Source of the DNA: an uncultured Bacilli bacterium | GTDB taxonomy: Bacteria; Bacillota_I; Bacilli_A; RFN20; CAG-826 | Length of the DNA stretch: 64,000 nt | NCBI GenBank assembly: GCA_934140155.1 | Contig: CAKPBC010000003.1 | Coordinates: 1-64,000, forward strand | Reading direction: 5' to 3' | In this document: in pieces, positions 16,657-26,200 of the stretch | Position numbering within the stretch: the first letter of the stretch is position 1 | Layout: every line of letters starts with the position of its first letter | Position numbers and translations under genes: made by a program | Notes under the pieces: generated by a model | The model's database searches: none | The model's input: only the letters and a program-made list of their open reading frames with translations | What the model was told of the DNA's origin: nothing

Positions 16657-17515
16657 TGATTTAATTGATGATCGTTATCGTATTGAACGTAAAATAGGCG
16701 AAGGTGGAATGTCAGTGGTGTATGGTGCAACTGATATTATTACTAAAAAACCAGTAGCAATAAAAATTATTAAAGGAGATATGATGGGTAATCCAATCAA
16801 CTTATCTCGTTTTGAAAGAGAGGCACGTGCTGCTGCTTCTTTATCACATCCTAATATTGTTCGTGTAATTAATTTAGGAACATATGAAGGCCGTCCTTAT
16901 ATGGCTAATGAATTTATTAATGGACAAAATCTTCGTGATATTTTAGATAAAAGAAGTATTGGTTTCTTAGAAGCATGTGACATAATGTACCAACTTACTT
17001 CCGCTGTGGCGCACGCTCATGAACATAGTGTTATTCACCGCGATATTAAGCCACAAAATGTTTATTTAACTGCGGATGGAACAATTAAATTAGGCGATTT
17101 TGGTATTGCTACTTTTGAAAATTCCGCTCGATTAACAAGAAGCGAAACTATTATTGGCTCAGTTCATTATCTTGCTCCGGAGATTTCTCGTGGGCAACAA
17201 GCATCATATCAAAGCGATATTTATTCGTTAGGTGTTACTTTCTTTGAACTAATTACTAGACGTGTGCCTTTTGAAGATGATACACCAGTTAGTGTCGCTA
17301 TACGTCATATCAAAGACAAGTTTCCTTCCCCAAGAAAATATATTCCTTCAACACCAAAAGAAATTGAAAGAATTATTTTAAAAGCTTGTAAAAAGAATCC
17401 ACAAGAAAGATATAAAACTGTAAAAGATATGCGTAAAGACATTGAACGTATTTTACGTAATCCAGATTTAATAAAAGAAAAGAAATCATTGTTTAGCCGT
17501 TTATTTAAGAAATAA
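16646..17515 (+). CDS. prkC: Soluble Ser/Thr protein kinase, PrkC-like, lacking PASTA domains
   Basis: A Hanks-type kinase paired with prpC. The 289-residue product has the Gly-rich loop IGEGGMSVVYGA, the Lys in VAIKII, HRDIKPQNV, GDFGIA and the APE-like LAPEIS. It ends at SLFSRLFKK, straight after the kinase domain. Typical PrkC of about 600-650 residues continues with a membrane helix and extracellular PASTA repeats that sense muropeptides. Both are missing, and rsgA starts 2 nt after the stop, so no remnant lies downstream. The kinase is therefore predicted to be cytosolic, perhaps weakly membrane-associated through its basic C-terminus. Confidence 0.92.
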   Translation: MNINDLIDDRYRIERKIGEGGMSVVYGATDIITKKPVAIKIIKGDMMGNPINLSRFEREARAAASLSHPNIVRVINLGTYEGRPYMANEFINGQNLRDILDKRSIGFLEACDIMYQLTSAVAHAHEHSVIHRDIKPQNVYLTADGTIKLGDFGIATFENSARLTRSETIIGSVHYLAPEISRGQQASYQSDIYSLGVTFFELITRRVPFEDDTPVSVAIRHIKDKFPSPRKYIPSTPKEIERIILKACKKNPQERYKTVKDMRKDIERILRNPDLIKEKKSLFSRLFKK

Positions 17516-17516
17516 T

Positions 17517-18380
17517 ATGAAAGCAATTATTTTATCTTCGCAATATGGAACATATAATGTTCTTTTAGAAAATAACACTCAATTATCAGTCAAACCACGT
17601 GGCTTATTTCGCCATAAAAAAATTAAACCAGTAGTGGGAGATGTAGTTATAGTTGATGAGCATGAATTAGTTATTAGTGATATATTAGACCGTAAGAATT
17701 ACTTAATTAGACCAAATATTGCTAATGTCGATGAAGTTGCTATTATTATGTCTACAAGTGAACCTAGTTTTTCTAGTTTGCTTATTGATAAGTTTATTAG
17801 TTATGTAAATTATTTTAAAATACCAGCATGCGTAATAATTAGTAAAGCTGATAAAAATTATGATGAAGTCATGCTAAATAAAAAAATGGACGCTTTGGAA
17901 AAAATCGGAGTAAAAGTTATTATATATTCTAATGTTACTAAATTAGGAATAGATAAGATTAAAGAATTATTTGCTCATAAAATTGTTGCTTTAATGGGCC
18001 AAACAGGAGTTGGAAAATCTAGTTTACTTAACGAACTTGTCCCTAACTCCAAAAGAGAAATAGGTGAGTATTCTAACGCATTAGGACGTGGAAAACATCA
18101 AACTAAAGAAGTAGTGCTTATCAAGTATGAAAATGGCTTTATTGCTGATACCCCGGGATTTTCTTCACTAGAATTACCAATGTATAAAGAAGATTTAGCA
18201 AAATATTTTCCAGGATTTCAAGCGCTATATGATAAGTGTAAGTTTAATAACTGCCTTCATATAAATGAAAAAGATTGTGAAGTAAAAAAAGCCTTATTAG
18301 AAGGAAAAATTTCTCAAGAGAGTTATGATAATTATTTAAAAATTTTAGATGAATTAATTTTTAGAAAGGATCGATATTAA
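17517..18380 (+). CDS. rsgA: Ribosome small subunit-dependent GTPase RsgA
   Basis: RsgA is a circularly permuted GTPase for late 30S maturation. The 287-residue product has an N-terminal OB fold, the G4-like SKAD motif (IISKADKN), the later P-loop GQTGVGKSS near residue 161, ADTPGFSSLEL, and a C-terminal zinc motif built from the Cys and His in KCKFNNCLHINEKDC. It begins 2 nt after prkC and is followed by rpe after 2 nt, the same order as in Bacillus. Confidence 0.95.
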   Translation: MKAIILSSQYGTYNVLLENNTQLSVKPRGLFRHKKIKPVVGDVVIVDEHELVISDILDRKNYLIRPNIANVDEVAIIMSTSEPSFSSLLIDKFISYVNYFKIPACVIISKADKNYDEVMLNKKMDALEKIGVKVIIYSNVTKLGIDKIKELFAHKIVALMGQTGVGKSSLLNELVPNSKREIGEYSNALGRGKHQTKEVVLIKYENGFIADTPGFSSLELPMYKEDLAKYFPGFQALYDKCKFNNCLHINEKDCEVKKALLEGKISQESYDNYLKILDELIFRKDRY

Positions 18381-18381
18381 T

Positions 18382-19041
18382 ATGAAAAAAGTTATAGTCT
18401 CACCATCAATATTATCCGCAGATTTTAACAACTTGAAAAAAGAATTACAATTGATGGAAAGTAGTGGCGCAGAATGGATTCATTTTGATGTAATGGATGG
18501 TCATTTTGTTCCAAATATTTCTTTTGGTATGCCAGTTCTAAAGTCAATTGCGCATACGACAAAGCTATTTAATGATGTTCATATTATGATTGATGACCCT
18601 TTGACTTATGGCCCTCAATTTGTTAAGGCTGGTGCTGACTTAGTCACTTTCCATTATGAAGCAATTAAAGAAGAACAAGTTGAAAAAGTTATTAATGCAA
18701 TTAAAGATTGTGGCGCCAAAGTTGGAATTTCTATTAAACCTAAAACAAGTGTTGATAAAATTATTAAATATTTAGATAAAGTTGATTTGGTTTTGGTAAT
18801 GTCTGTTGAACCAGGTTTTGGTGGACAATCATTTATCGAAAATAGTTTAGATAAAATCAAAGAATTACGTAAATATATTGATGAAAATAAACTTAATGTT
18901 CTTATTGAAGTTGATGGAGGAATTAATGAAGAAACTGCAAGCAAATGCCGCCTTGCTGGCGTTGATGTTTTAGTCGCAGGTTCTTATTTGTTTAATAAAA
19001 CTGATACTAAAGAACGTATAAGTAAATTAAAGGGTGAATAA
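18382..19041 (+). CDS. rpe: Ribulose-phosphate 3-epimerase
   Basis: Rpe interconverts ribulose 5-phosphate and xylulose 5-phosphate in the pentose phosphate pathway. The 219-residue TIM barrel has family length and motifs: SPSILSADF at the start, HFDVMDGHFVPN, DVHIMID, MSVEPGFGGQ and the phosphate-binding VDGGIN plus AGSYLF. It is embedded in the rsgA-rpe-thiN gene order seen in Bacillus. Confidence 0.96.
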   Translation: MKKVIVSPSILSADFNNLKKELQLMESSGAEWIHFDVMDGHFVPNISFGMPVLKSIAHTTKLFNDVHIMIDDPLTYGPQFVKAGADLVTFHYEAIKEEQVEKVINAIKDCGAKVGISIKPKTSVDKIIKYLDKVDLVLVMSVEPGFGGQSFIENSLDKIKELRKYIDENKLNVLIEVDGGINEETASKCRLAGVDVLVAGSYLFNKTDTKERISKLKGE

Positions 19042-19043
19042 CA

Positions 19044-19655
19044 GTGCGAAAAGTAATAGTTATTAGTGATGATACCACCTATCAACAAATTCAAAAATAT
19101 AATGGATATCCACATTTAGTTATTGCTACTAAAAACGATGAAATTAAAAGTGATACCCGTTTCTTTGATTTTAAACTAGTGGAGGAAGAAGAGAATCTTA
19201 TTGATGATCCTCATCGAGTTATTCTTGCCTCAAAACCTAGTAATGGAAGTTTATATGATAAAATTATCACGTACTTATATCATAAAGGCTTTGATGAAAT
19301 TACTTTTTTAAGCAATATACATACAAGCGTTGAAAATATTTTTGAAACTATTAGCATCTTAAAAAAATATCCTTATCTTCGTGTAGAATTTGAAGATGAG
19401 CATGAATCAATACAATATTTTGAAAAAGGTACATATATTTTAAATAAAGAATCATTTGTTTCATTTTCAATATGTCCATTTTCTGAAGCTATTATAAGCT
19501 TAGATTATACTATTGAAAAAATTAATGAATATAAGTTAGATACATCCAAGAGTATATTAAAAGATATTAAATTTTTTCAAAGAATTGCTCTTTTACGAGT
19601 TGAAAGTGGTAGTGTTATTGTCATAAGAAAGTTAGGTGAAAAAGATGAAAATTGA
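19044..19655 (+). CDS. Divergent ThiN-like protein (thiamine pyrophosphokinase position)
   Basis: This 203-residue protein starts with GTG 3 nt after rpe, exactly where Bacillus has thiN, which makes thiamine diphosphate from thiamine. Fold-level hints fit: a C-terminal half with FSICPFSEAIISLDYTIEK resembles the ThiN substrate-binding segment. However, the Asp-rich GDFDS motif and the GGRxDH motif of active ThiN are not visible; the corresponding middle segment reads FLSNIHTSVENIFE. The enzyme is either highly diverged or no longer a kinase. Identity rests mostly on position. Confidence 0.6.
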   Translation: MRKVIVISDDTTYQQIQKYNGYPHLVIATKNDEIKSDTRFFDFKLVEEEENLIDDPHRVILASKPSNGSLYDKIITYLYHKGFDEITFLSNIHTSVENIFETISILKKYPYLRVEFEDEHESIQYFEKGTYILNKESFVSFSICPFSEAIISLDYTIEKINEYKLDTSKSILKDIKFFQRIALLRVESGSVIVIRKLGEKDEN

Positions 19656-20298
19656 GATTATGATACCTAGTTGTCTAGTGGCACTTATTGTGTTTGTAGT
19701 TTTATTTAATGTTGGTAGAAGCAATTATTTAGAAGTAAAAAAAGAAAAGTTTGATTTAAAAAACACATTTCCTTATGAAATGCAAAGTCAATTTAATGCT
19801 AAATACAATTGGCATGTGCGCTTTATTTCTTTATTCTTTGCTTTAGCAATGTCATTGTTTGCGGTTAATGCTTTTGATATAACATTTATGCCTATTTTAA
19901 GCATTATAACTGGTCTTATGATTATTAACGCTATATCAATTATGTTGTTATTTATTATTGATATGCGCCGTGCCTCATTGCACATGGCTATTGCCGTTAT
20001 TAACTTTGGTTTAACATTTTTAAGTTACGTATTAGTGGCTTATTATGTGTTCTTTGTTAAGTCTAGCGAATATCCTTTGGCAATGGGAATTATTTGTTTA
20101 ACATTTGCTTTAATAATATTGTTACTATGCATAAATCCGAAATTATATAAATGGATGTTTATGGAAAAAGTAGAAGAAGATGGAAAAGTTGAATTAAAGC
20201 GACCTAAAGTAATTATGCTAGCAATGTATGAATGGATATTTATCGCTTTAGCAATTGCTTTAAATTTGATAATAACGATATTTACTGTGCTTATGTAA
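19645..20298 (+). CDS. Polytopic membrane protein of unknown function
   Basis: A 217-residue protein with an N-terminal hydrophobic segment, then about five more (roughly residues 60-80, 85-110, 115-140, 145-160 and 190-215). No family is recognised. Start ATG 19645 has AGGTGA 9 nt upstream and overlaps the ThiN-like gene by 11 nt, so it belongs to the rlmN operon. In Bacillus the tiny spoVM gene lies between thiN and the minus-strand rpmB; here this gene takes that place. It ends before a shared bidirectional terminator. Confidence 0.7.
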   Translation: MKIEIMIPSCLVALIVFVVLFNVGRSNYLEVKKEKFDLKNTFPYEMQSQFNAKYNWHVRFISLFFALAMSLFAVNAFDITFMPILSIITGLMIINAISIMLLFIIDMRRASLHMAIAVINFGLTFLSYVLVAYYVFFVKSSEYPLAMGIICLTFALIILLLCINPKLYKWMFMEKVEEDGKVELKRPKVIMLAMYEWIFIALAIALNLIITIFTVLM

Positions 20299-20311
20299 AA
20301 AAAGGCAACAA

Positions 20312-20338
20312 AAAAAATCACCGGTTAGGTGATTTTTT
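20312..20338. terminator. Bidirectional terminator between the rlmN operon and rpmB
   Basis: A stem with A/T flanks (20312-20322 with 20328-20338, loop GGTTA) has a T-run on both strands and can end both converging transcripts. Confidence 0.85.
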
Positions 20339-20339
20339 G

Positions 20340-20534
20340 TTATTCTCCCTTAGCAGATTTATTAAGGGTTCTATAAGCACGTGCGGACATTCTAACTGTT
20401 TGGACACGTCCGTCAACGACGACCTTATATGGTTGTAAGTTGACATTCCATCTACGCGGAGTTGCTCTTAAGGAGTGAGAGCGTTTGTTACCGCTTAAAG
20501 GTGCTTTACCTGATACTGGGCAAACTCTTGACAT
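20340..20534 (-). CDS. rpmB: 50S ribosomal protein L28
   Basis: L28 is a 50S ribosomal protein. The 64-residue product has family length and the conserved CPVSGKAPLSGNKRSHSL and RRWNVNLQP segments. Its first Cys remains, but the CxxC zinc pair of some L28 proteins is not complete. A GGGAGG site precedes the start. It is a single-gene transcript between a promoter at 20574-20603 and the bidirectional terminator. Confidence 0.97.
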   Translation of the reverse strand: MSRVCPVSGKAPLSGNKRSHSLRATPRRWNVNLQPYKVVVDGRVQTVRMSARAYRTLNKSAKGE

Positions 20535-20573
20535 TTTTTACATACCTCCCTTAACATTTCACAATGCTTTTGT

Positions 20574-20603
20574 ATGATAGCATACTTTTATAGCATTTTG
20601 CAA
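20574..20603 (-). promoter_or_regulatory. Promoter of rpmB
   Basis: On the minus strand TTGCAA (20598-20603) is followed after 18 bp by TATCAT (20574-20579). Confidence 0.5.
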
Positions 20604-20629
20604 TGACTTTTTGAAAAAATATTATTAAT

Positions 20630-21076
20630 TTATATTTTAACATCTGGAAAACGCATTTTTGTTTCTTCTTTAGTGGTTAAATTTGGACATCTTTTAAGCA
20701 TTTCGTCAAGAAGAACTTGCTTTTTATCTAGTATTAAATATATAGCATGACCGCGATTTGTGACAAATACAAGAATATTATTTTTTCTAGACCATTCTTC
20801 ATCAATGTAGATGATATCGTTATATTGGAAATAATATTCTTTAGTCATACGTTTTTGATATAGTCCTTTTTTCTCTAGACGATAATAACTCATTTTAAGT
20901 GTAATAATAAAATAAACGAGAGTTATTGCTAACCATCCACCAAAAAATATGTAATCTTTCTTAGGAAATGGAAAAGTAAAACTACCATCAATGGTTAGGT
21001 AAAATAAAAATAAAACGACAATAGAAATAACAAAAAAGTACAATAATGTTTTTTTCATATTTGGATAAATAATCAT
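20630..21076 (-). CDS. Membrane protein with PH-like cytoplasmic domain
   Basis: Function unknown. The 148-residue product has two membrane helices (about residues 6-26 and 38-58) and then a beta-rich region starting SYYRLEKKGLYQKR with the YNDIIYIDEE and ILVFVTNRG strands, which resembles bacterial PH-like domains. The ATG at 21076 has CGGTGAT just upstream; an in-frame ATG at 21106 has no such site. It is divergent from the jet operon, sharing its upstream region. Confidence 0.65.
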   Translation of the reverse strand: MIIYPNMKKTLLYFFVISIVVLFLFYLTIDGSFTFPFPKKDYIFFGGWLAITLVYFIITLKMSYYRLEKKGLYQKRMTKEYYFQYNDIIYIDEEWSRKNNILVFVTNRGHAIYLILDKKQVLLDEMLKRCPNLTTKEETKMRFPDVKI

Positions 21077-21143
21077 ATTAATCACCGGGAACATTATAGC
21101 ATACAAAAAAATATAACTAAAGAAAAAAATATGTTGATAATGC

Positions 21144-21185
21144 TTGTAAATATTATTTACAAAGCGCTTTAAATTATGATAAAAT
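21144..21185 (+). promoter_or_regulatory. Promoter and double palindrome of the jet operon
   Basis: A candidate promoter TTTACA (21156-21161), 18-bp spacer, TAAAAT (21180-21185) is overlapped by two palindromes. A perfect TTGTAAAT-ATT-ATTTACAA (21144-21162) covers the -35 box, and AAAGCGCTTTAAAT (21161-21174) fills the spacer. Their placement suits repressor binding. The regulator is not known. Confidence 0.5.
21161..21174. repeat. AAAGCGCTTTAAAT palindromic element, copy 2
   Basis: Exact copy of 11195-11208. Here it sits between the -35 and -10 boxes of the jet operon. Confidence 0.45.
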
Positions 21186-21211
21186 TATATCAGTGTTTAG
21201 GAGGAGAATAC

Positions 21212-22654
21212 ATGCGATTATTTGATACAATTCCAGATAATTTTTTCTCAATCCTATCTAGCAAAAACAAAGACGTTTATGCTATGGCATTAAGTGTTTT
21301 ATTTAAGAGCCTAGAATCAGAAGAGATGTCAATTAAAAAGCAAGATTTCTTACGTATTCTTAAAGAAACTGCAACGGATATAGTAATGAGCCTTGATTTA
21401 GAAAGCGAAGAAGGTGAAGATGACGCTTTAGTTAATCCATCTTTACCAAATCGTGTTGCGTTTATTCTTCGTCGCCTTGAAGAAACTGGATGGGTTGATA
21501 TACAGATGAATAATGACACGTTTGAAGAGTATATAATTCTTCCAACGTATACGATAAAAATACTAGCCGCCTTAAAAGATATTTGTACCGAAAGTGAAGT
21601 TGCTTATAACTCTCTTGTTCACTCTACCTATAGTGAATTAAAAATAGAAGATGATGAACCAGATGATTTAATGTATGCAACATTACTTCGTGCTTTTGAA
21701 AATACTAAAAAACTTCGTATTGAATTAGTAACACTTGGTCATCAAATTAAGATTTACCAACATCGTTTAGCAAATTTGTTTACCACTAATGATGTTTTAA
21801 AAAATCACTTTGATGATTATAAAGTTAAAATTTCCGATCGTCTTTATCACCCTTTAAAAACTTTTGACTCAGTCACAAGATTTAAAAGACCAATTATTAA
21901 TATATTACAAAAGTGGTTACGTGATGAAAAAAGAAGAGAAGCATTAATTGCTCAATCGCTTTTATGGCGTAAAGATCGTGATCACGCTAGTGCAGAAGCA
22001 GATTTAATTAACAAGATTACCTATATTCAAGATATGTATGAACAACTCAATACGATGATTAATGAAATTGATGAAAGTCATAGTGAATATACTAAGTCTA
22101 GCGCTTCAAAGATTATCTACTTCAATAATAACGATAAGACAATCAAAGGACACCTTGAAACTATATTTAAAGCTTATGCTCGTGCGAATGCAAAAGTTAA
22201 TGCTGGTGAAGGTTCTAAAGATTTAAGAATGATATTAACTTCAATGCAAGATGCTATGATGTTCCATGAACAAGGATATATTGATCCAGAATCGGTAACT
22301 TTACCAATTGTACGTCAATATCGTCAAATTGGTGAACCACTTCCAATTGTTAATAACTTTGAAGAAGCTGGCGACTTAATTATGCAAAACTTCCTTGATC
22401 AAACACGTAATACCTTTACGGATGCTCGTGTTCTTGAATTTATGGAAATGGCATTTGGTGACGCCAATGAACTTCGTGCTGAAGAAATTCGTTTACCAGA
22501 TTATGATGCCTTTATATTATTAATATTAGCTACATTAAAGAAAAATGATGAGAACTGTTTTTATGATGTTGATATTGAACAAGATGGATATATTACATCA
22601 CAAGGATATATTTTGCCAAAACTTATTTTTAGACGAAAGGAGAATAGCAAATAA
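21212..22654 (+). CDS. jetA: JetA-family (MukF/kleisin-like) protein
   Basis: This 480-residue protein is the first gene of a JetABC-type SMC operon, the group that includes Wadjet, EptABC and MksFEB. In such systems JetA is the kleisin-like subunit bridging the ATPase heads. The sequence has an N-terminal region with predicted winged-helix character (residues 1-120, including RVAFILRRLEETGWVDI), a long helical middle and a C-terminal winged-helix-like part (LPDYDAFILLILATLKK). It resembles the DUF5716 group annotated as JetA family. The ATG at 21212 follows GGAGGAG. It overlaps jetB by 1 nt (TAATG). Confidence 0.8.
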   Translation: MRLFDTIPDNFFSILSSKNKDVYAMALSVLFKSLESEEMSIKKQDFLRILKETATDIVMSLDLESEEGEDDALVNPSLPNRVAFILRRLEETGWVDIQMNNDTFEEYIILPTYTIKILAALKDICTESEVAYNSLVHSTYSELKIEDDEPDDLMYATLLRAFENTKKLRIELVTLGHQIKIYQHRLANLFTTNDVLKNHFDDYKVKISDRLYHPLKTFDSVTRFKRPIINILQKWLRDEKRREALIAQSLLWRKDRDHASAEADLINKITYIQDMYEQLNTMINEIDESHSEYTKSSASKIIYFNNNDKTIKGHLETIFKAYARANAKVNAGEGSKDLRMILTSMQDAMMFHEQGYIDPESVTLPIVRQYRQIGEPLPIVNNFEEAGDLIMQNFLDQTRNTFTDARVLEFMEMAFGDANELRAEEIRLPDYDAFILLILATLKKNDENCFYDVDIEQDGYITSQGYILPKLIFRRKENSK

Positions 22655-23283
22655 TGTTTGAAAATGAATTTGATAAACTTACTAATGGTGAGCAAAATGA
22701 ATTTGCTCGTGTCGTTAATACATTGCTACTAAAATCATTTATTGTGCGTGATGTGTTTGATTCAAAAGAAAAAACAATGCGTATCAATTCTGATTATCGT
22801 TTTATTGAAAGATATTTTGATTTAATCAGTGATTATTTAAAATATACAGGTTGGATGATGGAAAAAGATGTTTTGAATGGTGTTATTGCTTTATATAACA
22901 CTAATGAACAAAACCGTTTAAGAATGGATCGTGAAACATCATTATTACTCTTTGTTCTTCGCTTAATTTATGAAACTGAGAAAAATGAGTCTAGTCAAAC
23001 GGGGGAATCAATCTATATTACCACCCCAACATTATTAAAAACTATGGTTGATCATGGCATTACTATGACAGGCAAAAGAATGAGTGGCCGTTTATTTGCT
23101 AAATCACTCCGTTTCTTAGCTAATCATAATGTTATTGCTAAAGTTAGTGGCTCTTATGATGAAGGAAATGTAGCATTCTACATTTTACCTAGTATTATCT
23201 TTGCTGTTGATAATCAAAAAATCAAAGCTATGTCTGAGGCTTTAGAAAAAATGAAAGCAGGTGAAGAAGATGAAATCGCTTAA
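22654..23283 (+). CDS. jetB: JetB-family (DUF4194, MukE-like) protein
   Basis: JetB corresponds to MukE/MksE, a winged-helix regulator bound to the kleisin. The 209-residue product matches the DUF4194 pattern: a LLLKSFIVRDVFDSKEKTMR start region, then RMDRETSLLLFVLRLIYE near residue 87 and a C-terminal winged-helix segment ending in YILPSIIFAVD. It lies between jetA (1-nt overlap) and jetC (14-nt overlap), so the three are translationally coupled. Confidence 0.82.
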   Translation: MFENEFDKLTNGEQNEFARVVNTLLLKSFIVRDVFDSKEKTMRINSDYRFIERYFDLISDYLKYTGWMMEKDVLNGVIALYNTNEQNRLRMDRETSLLLFVLRLIYETEKNESSQTGESIYITTPTLLKTMVDHGITMTGKRMSGRLFAKSLRFLANHNVIAKVSGSYDEGNVAFYILPSIIFAVDNQKIKAMSEALEKMKAGEEDEIA

Positions 23284-26200
23284 GAAAGTTAAAATTATTA
23301 ACTGGCACTATTTCTGGAACGAAACTATTAATGTCGAACCAATCGTTTTCTTAACTGGTCTTAATGCTTCTGGTAAATCTACTTTAATTGATGCTCTTCA
23401 AGTTATTTTACTTGGTGATACATCAGGAAGATTCTTTAATAAAGCCGCAAGTGAAAAGTCATCACGTACTTTAAAAGGTTACTTACGTGGCGAATTAGGC
23501 GATGCAGAAGATGGCGGATTTAAATATCTTCGTGAAGGACGTTTTACTTCTTATATTGCCTTAGAATTCTACGATGACCTAAATGATAAATCATTTGTTA
23601 TGGGTTGTGTATTTGACTCATTTGATGATGGCAGTGAAGAACATCGTTATTTCTGCTTAGAAGATAAAATGCCAGAAAATGAATTTATTAAAGATAATAT
23701 TCCAATGGAATATAAGACACTAGCGGCTTATTTTGCTAGTGAATATGATGGAAAATACAAATTCGTCGATACAAATAAACAATATCAAGATTTATTAAAG
23801 AAAAAATTTGGAAATATTAAAGATAAATATTTCTCGTTGTTTAAAAAAGCAGTATCATTTACTCCAATTACCGATATTACAACATTTATTACTGAATATG
23901 TTTGTGATGCTCAAGCAAATATTAACATTGATTCAATGCAAGAAAATATTTTGCAATATAAACGTTTGGAAAACGAAGCCGCAATTATGGGTTTACGTGT
24001 TGATCGTTTAAATGAAATTGCTCAATCCTATCAAGCTTATAAAACAAGTTTCCGTAATATGAGTATTTATGGCTATATTGTTGAAAAAGCCGAACTTCAA
24101 GTTGAGGTCGAGCGTTTAAAATCTTATGAAGCATCAATTGAAAAAGCCCAAAAGAGACTTTTAGAAATTGAAACTGAATTATCGGATATAGATGTGAACA
24201 TCGCTGAATTAAACCGTCGTAAGACACATTTAATTCAAGATAAAGCAAGTAACGATACATATCGTTTGACTGATGAATTGCGTGAACAAAGAAAAGAAGA
24301 AGTTGAAAAACTTGCTAATTTAAATAGACAAGCAGAGACTGTTAAAAATAACTTAGAACAATATGCAACATCATTTATTAACGTTGCTTCTAAAATTGTT
24401 GAAAAGTTATCTAACTTCCAAGACGAATTAATGGGCGATGATCATGGCTATGAATTTAGTGATTTATTAGCCGCTGCAACAAGAGTTGTTGAAACATCCA
24501 CTAATCTTAAAGATAATGAATTACAAAATATTGAAATGTTATCAGTAGAAACATTAAAAGAGTGGCGTGATTCATTAGCAACATTTAAACAATTAGTGTC
24601 GGCATTACAAGTTTCTTTAGGACGTACTATTACAAATTACGATAAAGAAACAGCGAATTTACGTCAACAAGAAGTTGAAATGCGTAATGGTGGAAAATCA
24701 TATGACCATAATTTAACATTGGTTAAAAATGAGTTACAACGTATATTAACAGAACGTCATAATAAACCAATTACTGTTTCATTATTTGCCGATTTAATCG
24801 ATATAAAATCTCCAAAATGGGTTAATGCCATTGAAGGATATTTATATAATCAAAAGTTCAACTTATTTGTTGAAAGCCAATATTATTTAGAAGCTTATGA
24901 GATTTTACGTGAATTACTTGCTAGAAATCATTTCTATGGCACGACTTTAGTCGACCAAGAAAAGATTATTGAACGTAATTACATTTGTGAAAAAGGTTCT
25001 TTAGCAGAAGAAATTGCCACTGATCATGATGGGGCAAGAAGTTATACGAATTTCCTTATTGGACGTTTGAAAAAATGCCGTAGTCCACAAGAAGCTCGTG
25101 AATCATTAAATGGTATTACTCCAGAATGTGATATTTATCGTAATTTCGCTATGGGTAAAATAAACCCTCGCTTATATGCTGCCACTTATATTGGAAGAAG
25201 TGTTGGAGATGCACAAATTGCTCTTAAACGTGCTGAAATTGATCGTAACAACAAACTTGTTAGTGTTTTAAGAGATGTACATCGTGATATTGCCGAAGCT
25301 TCAACATTAGAAATTATTAATAGTAACGAAATTAATACGACAATTTCTCTAATCGAAGGAATTTGCCAAATCGATGGCATTCGTCAAACTATTGCTTATT
25401 TAGATGAAGAATTATCTAAACATGATATTACTCAAATTGAAAGCTTTGACCGTCGTATTAAAGATGTTGAAGATGATATTAAAGATTTAGAAAACGAAAA
25501 AACTAATCTATTTGAAGAAAAAGGTCGTTTAAATACTCAAATCAAGACATATCGTGAAGAAAAAATCCCAGAAACTAAGAAGCATTTAAAAGATCGTCAA
25601 GATCACTTAGATAACAACTATGATCCATTTGTGGTTGCTGAAGAAGCTGAGCCTTTATTTAACCAAATGCTTGTTGAAAATAGAACACCAGTTGATATTA
25701 TTACTGAATACAACACAAAATATTCTCAAGCACAATACAAATCTCAAACATTCTTTAGCAATGTAACAAAGTTACGTCGTGAATATGTTAAAGATTATCA
25801 CTTATCATATGATACTAATCAAACCGATAATGATGCTTACGATAAGGAATTAGTGGATATGCGCGATGTTAAATTGCCACAATATCGTGAAGCAATTACT
25901 GATGCTTATAACAAGGCTACAAAACAATTTAAAGATGACTTTATTTCTAGACTTCGTTCTGCAATTGAAGGTGTAGAAATTCAAATTGATGATTTAAATC
26001 AAGCCTTATCACAATCAGTATTCGGCAATGATACATATCGCTTTACATGTCGACCAAGTCAACTTTACCATCGTTACTATGACATGATTAAAGATGACTT
26101 ATTGCTTCAAGTTGGCGAAGATGAATCAGCATTTATTGAAAAATATTCCGAAGTAATGAATGATTTATTCCGTCAAATTGTCGATGTTGGTACTAGTGGA

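Noticed and set aside
16646..17515. prkC as a frameshifted pseudogene
   Set aside because: The kinase domain is complete, and rsgA starts 2 nt after the stop, leaving no downstream PASTA remnant, so it is a genuine short form.
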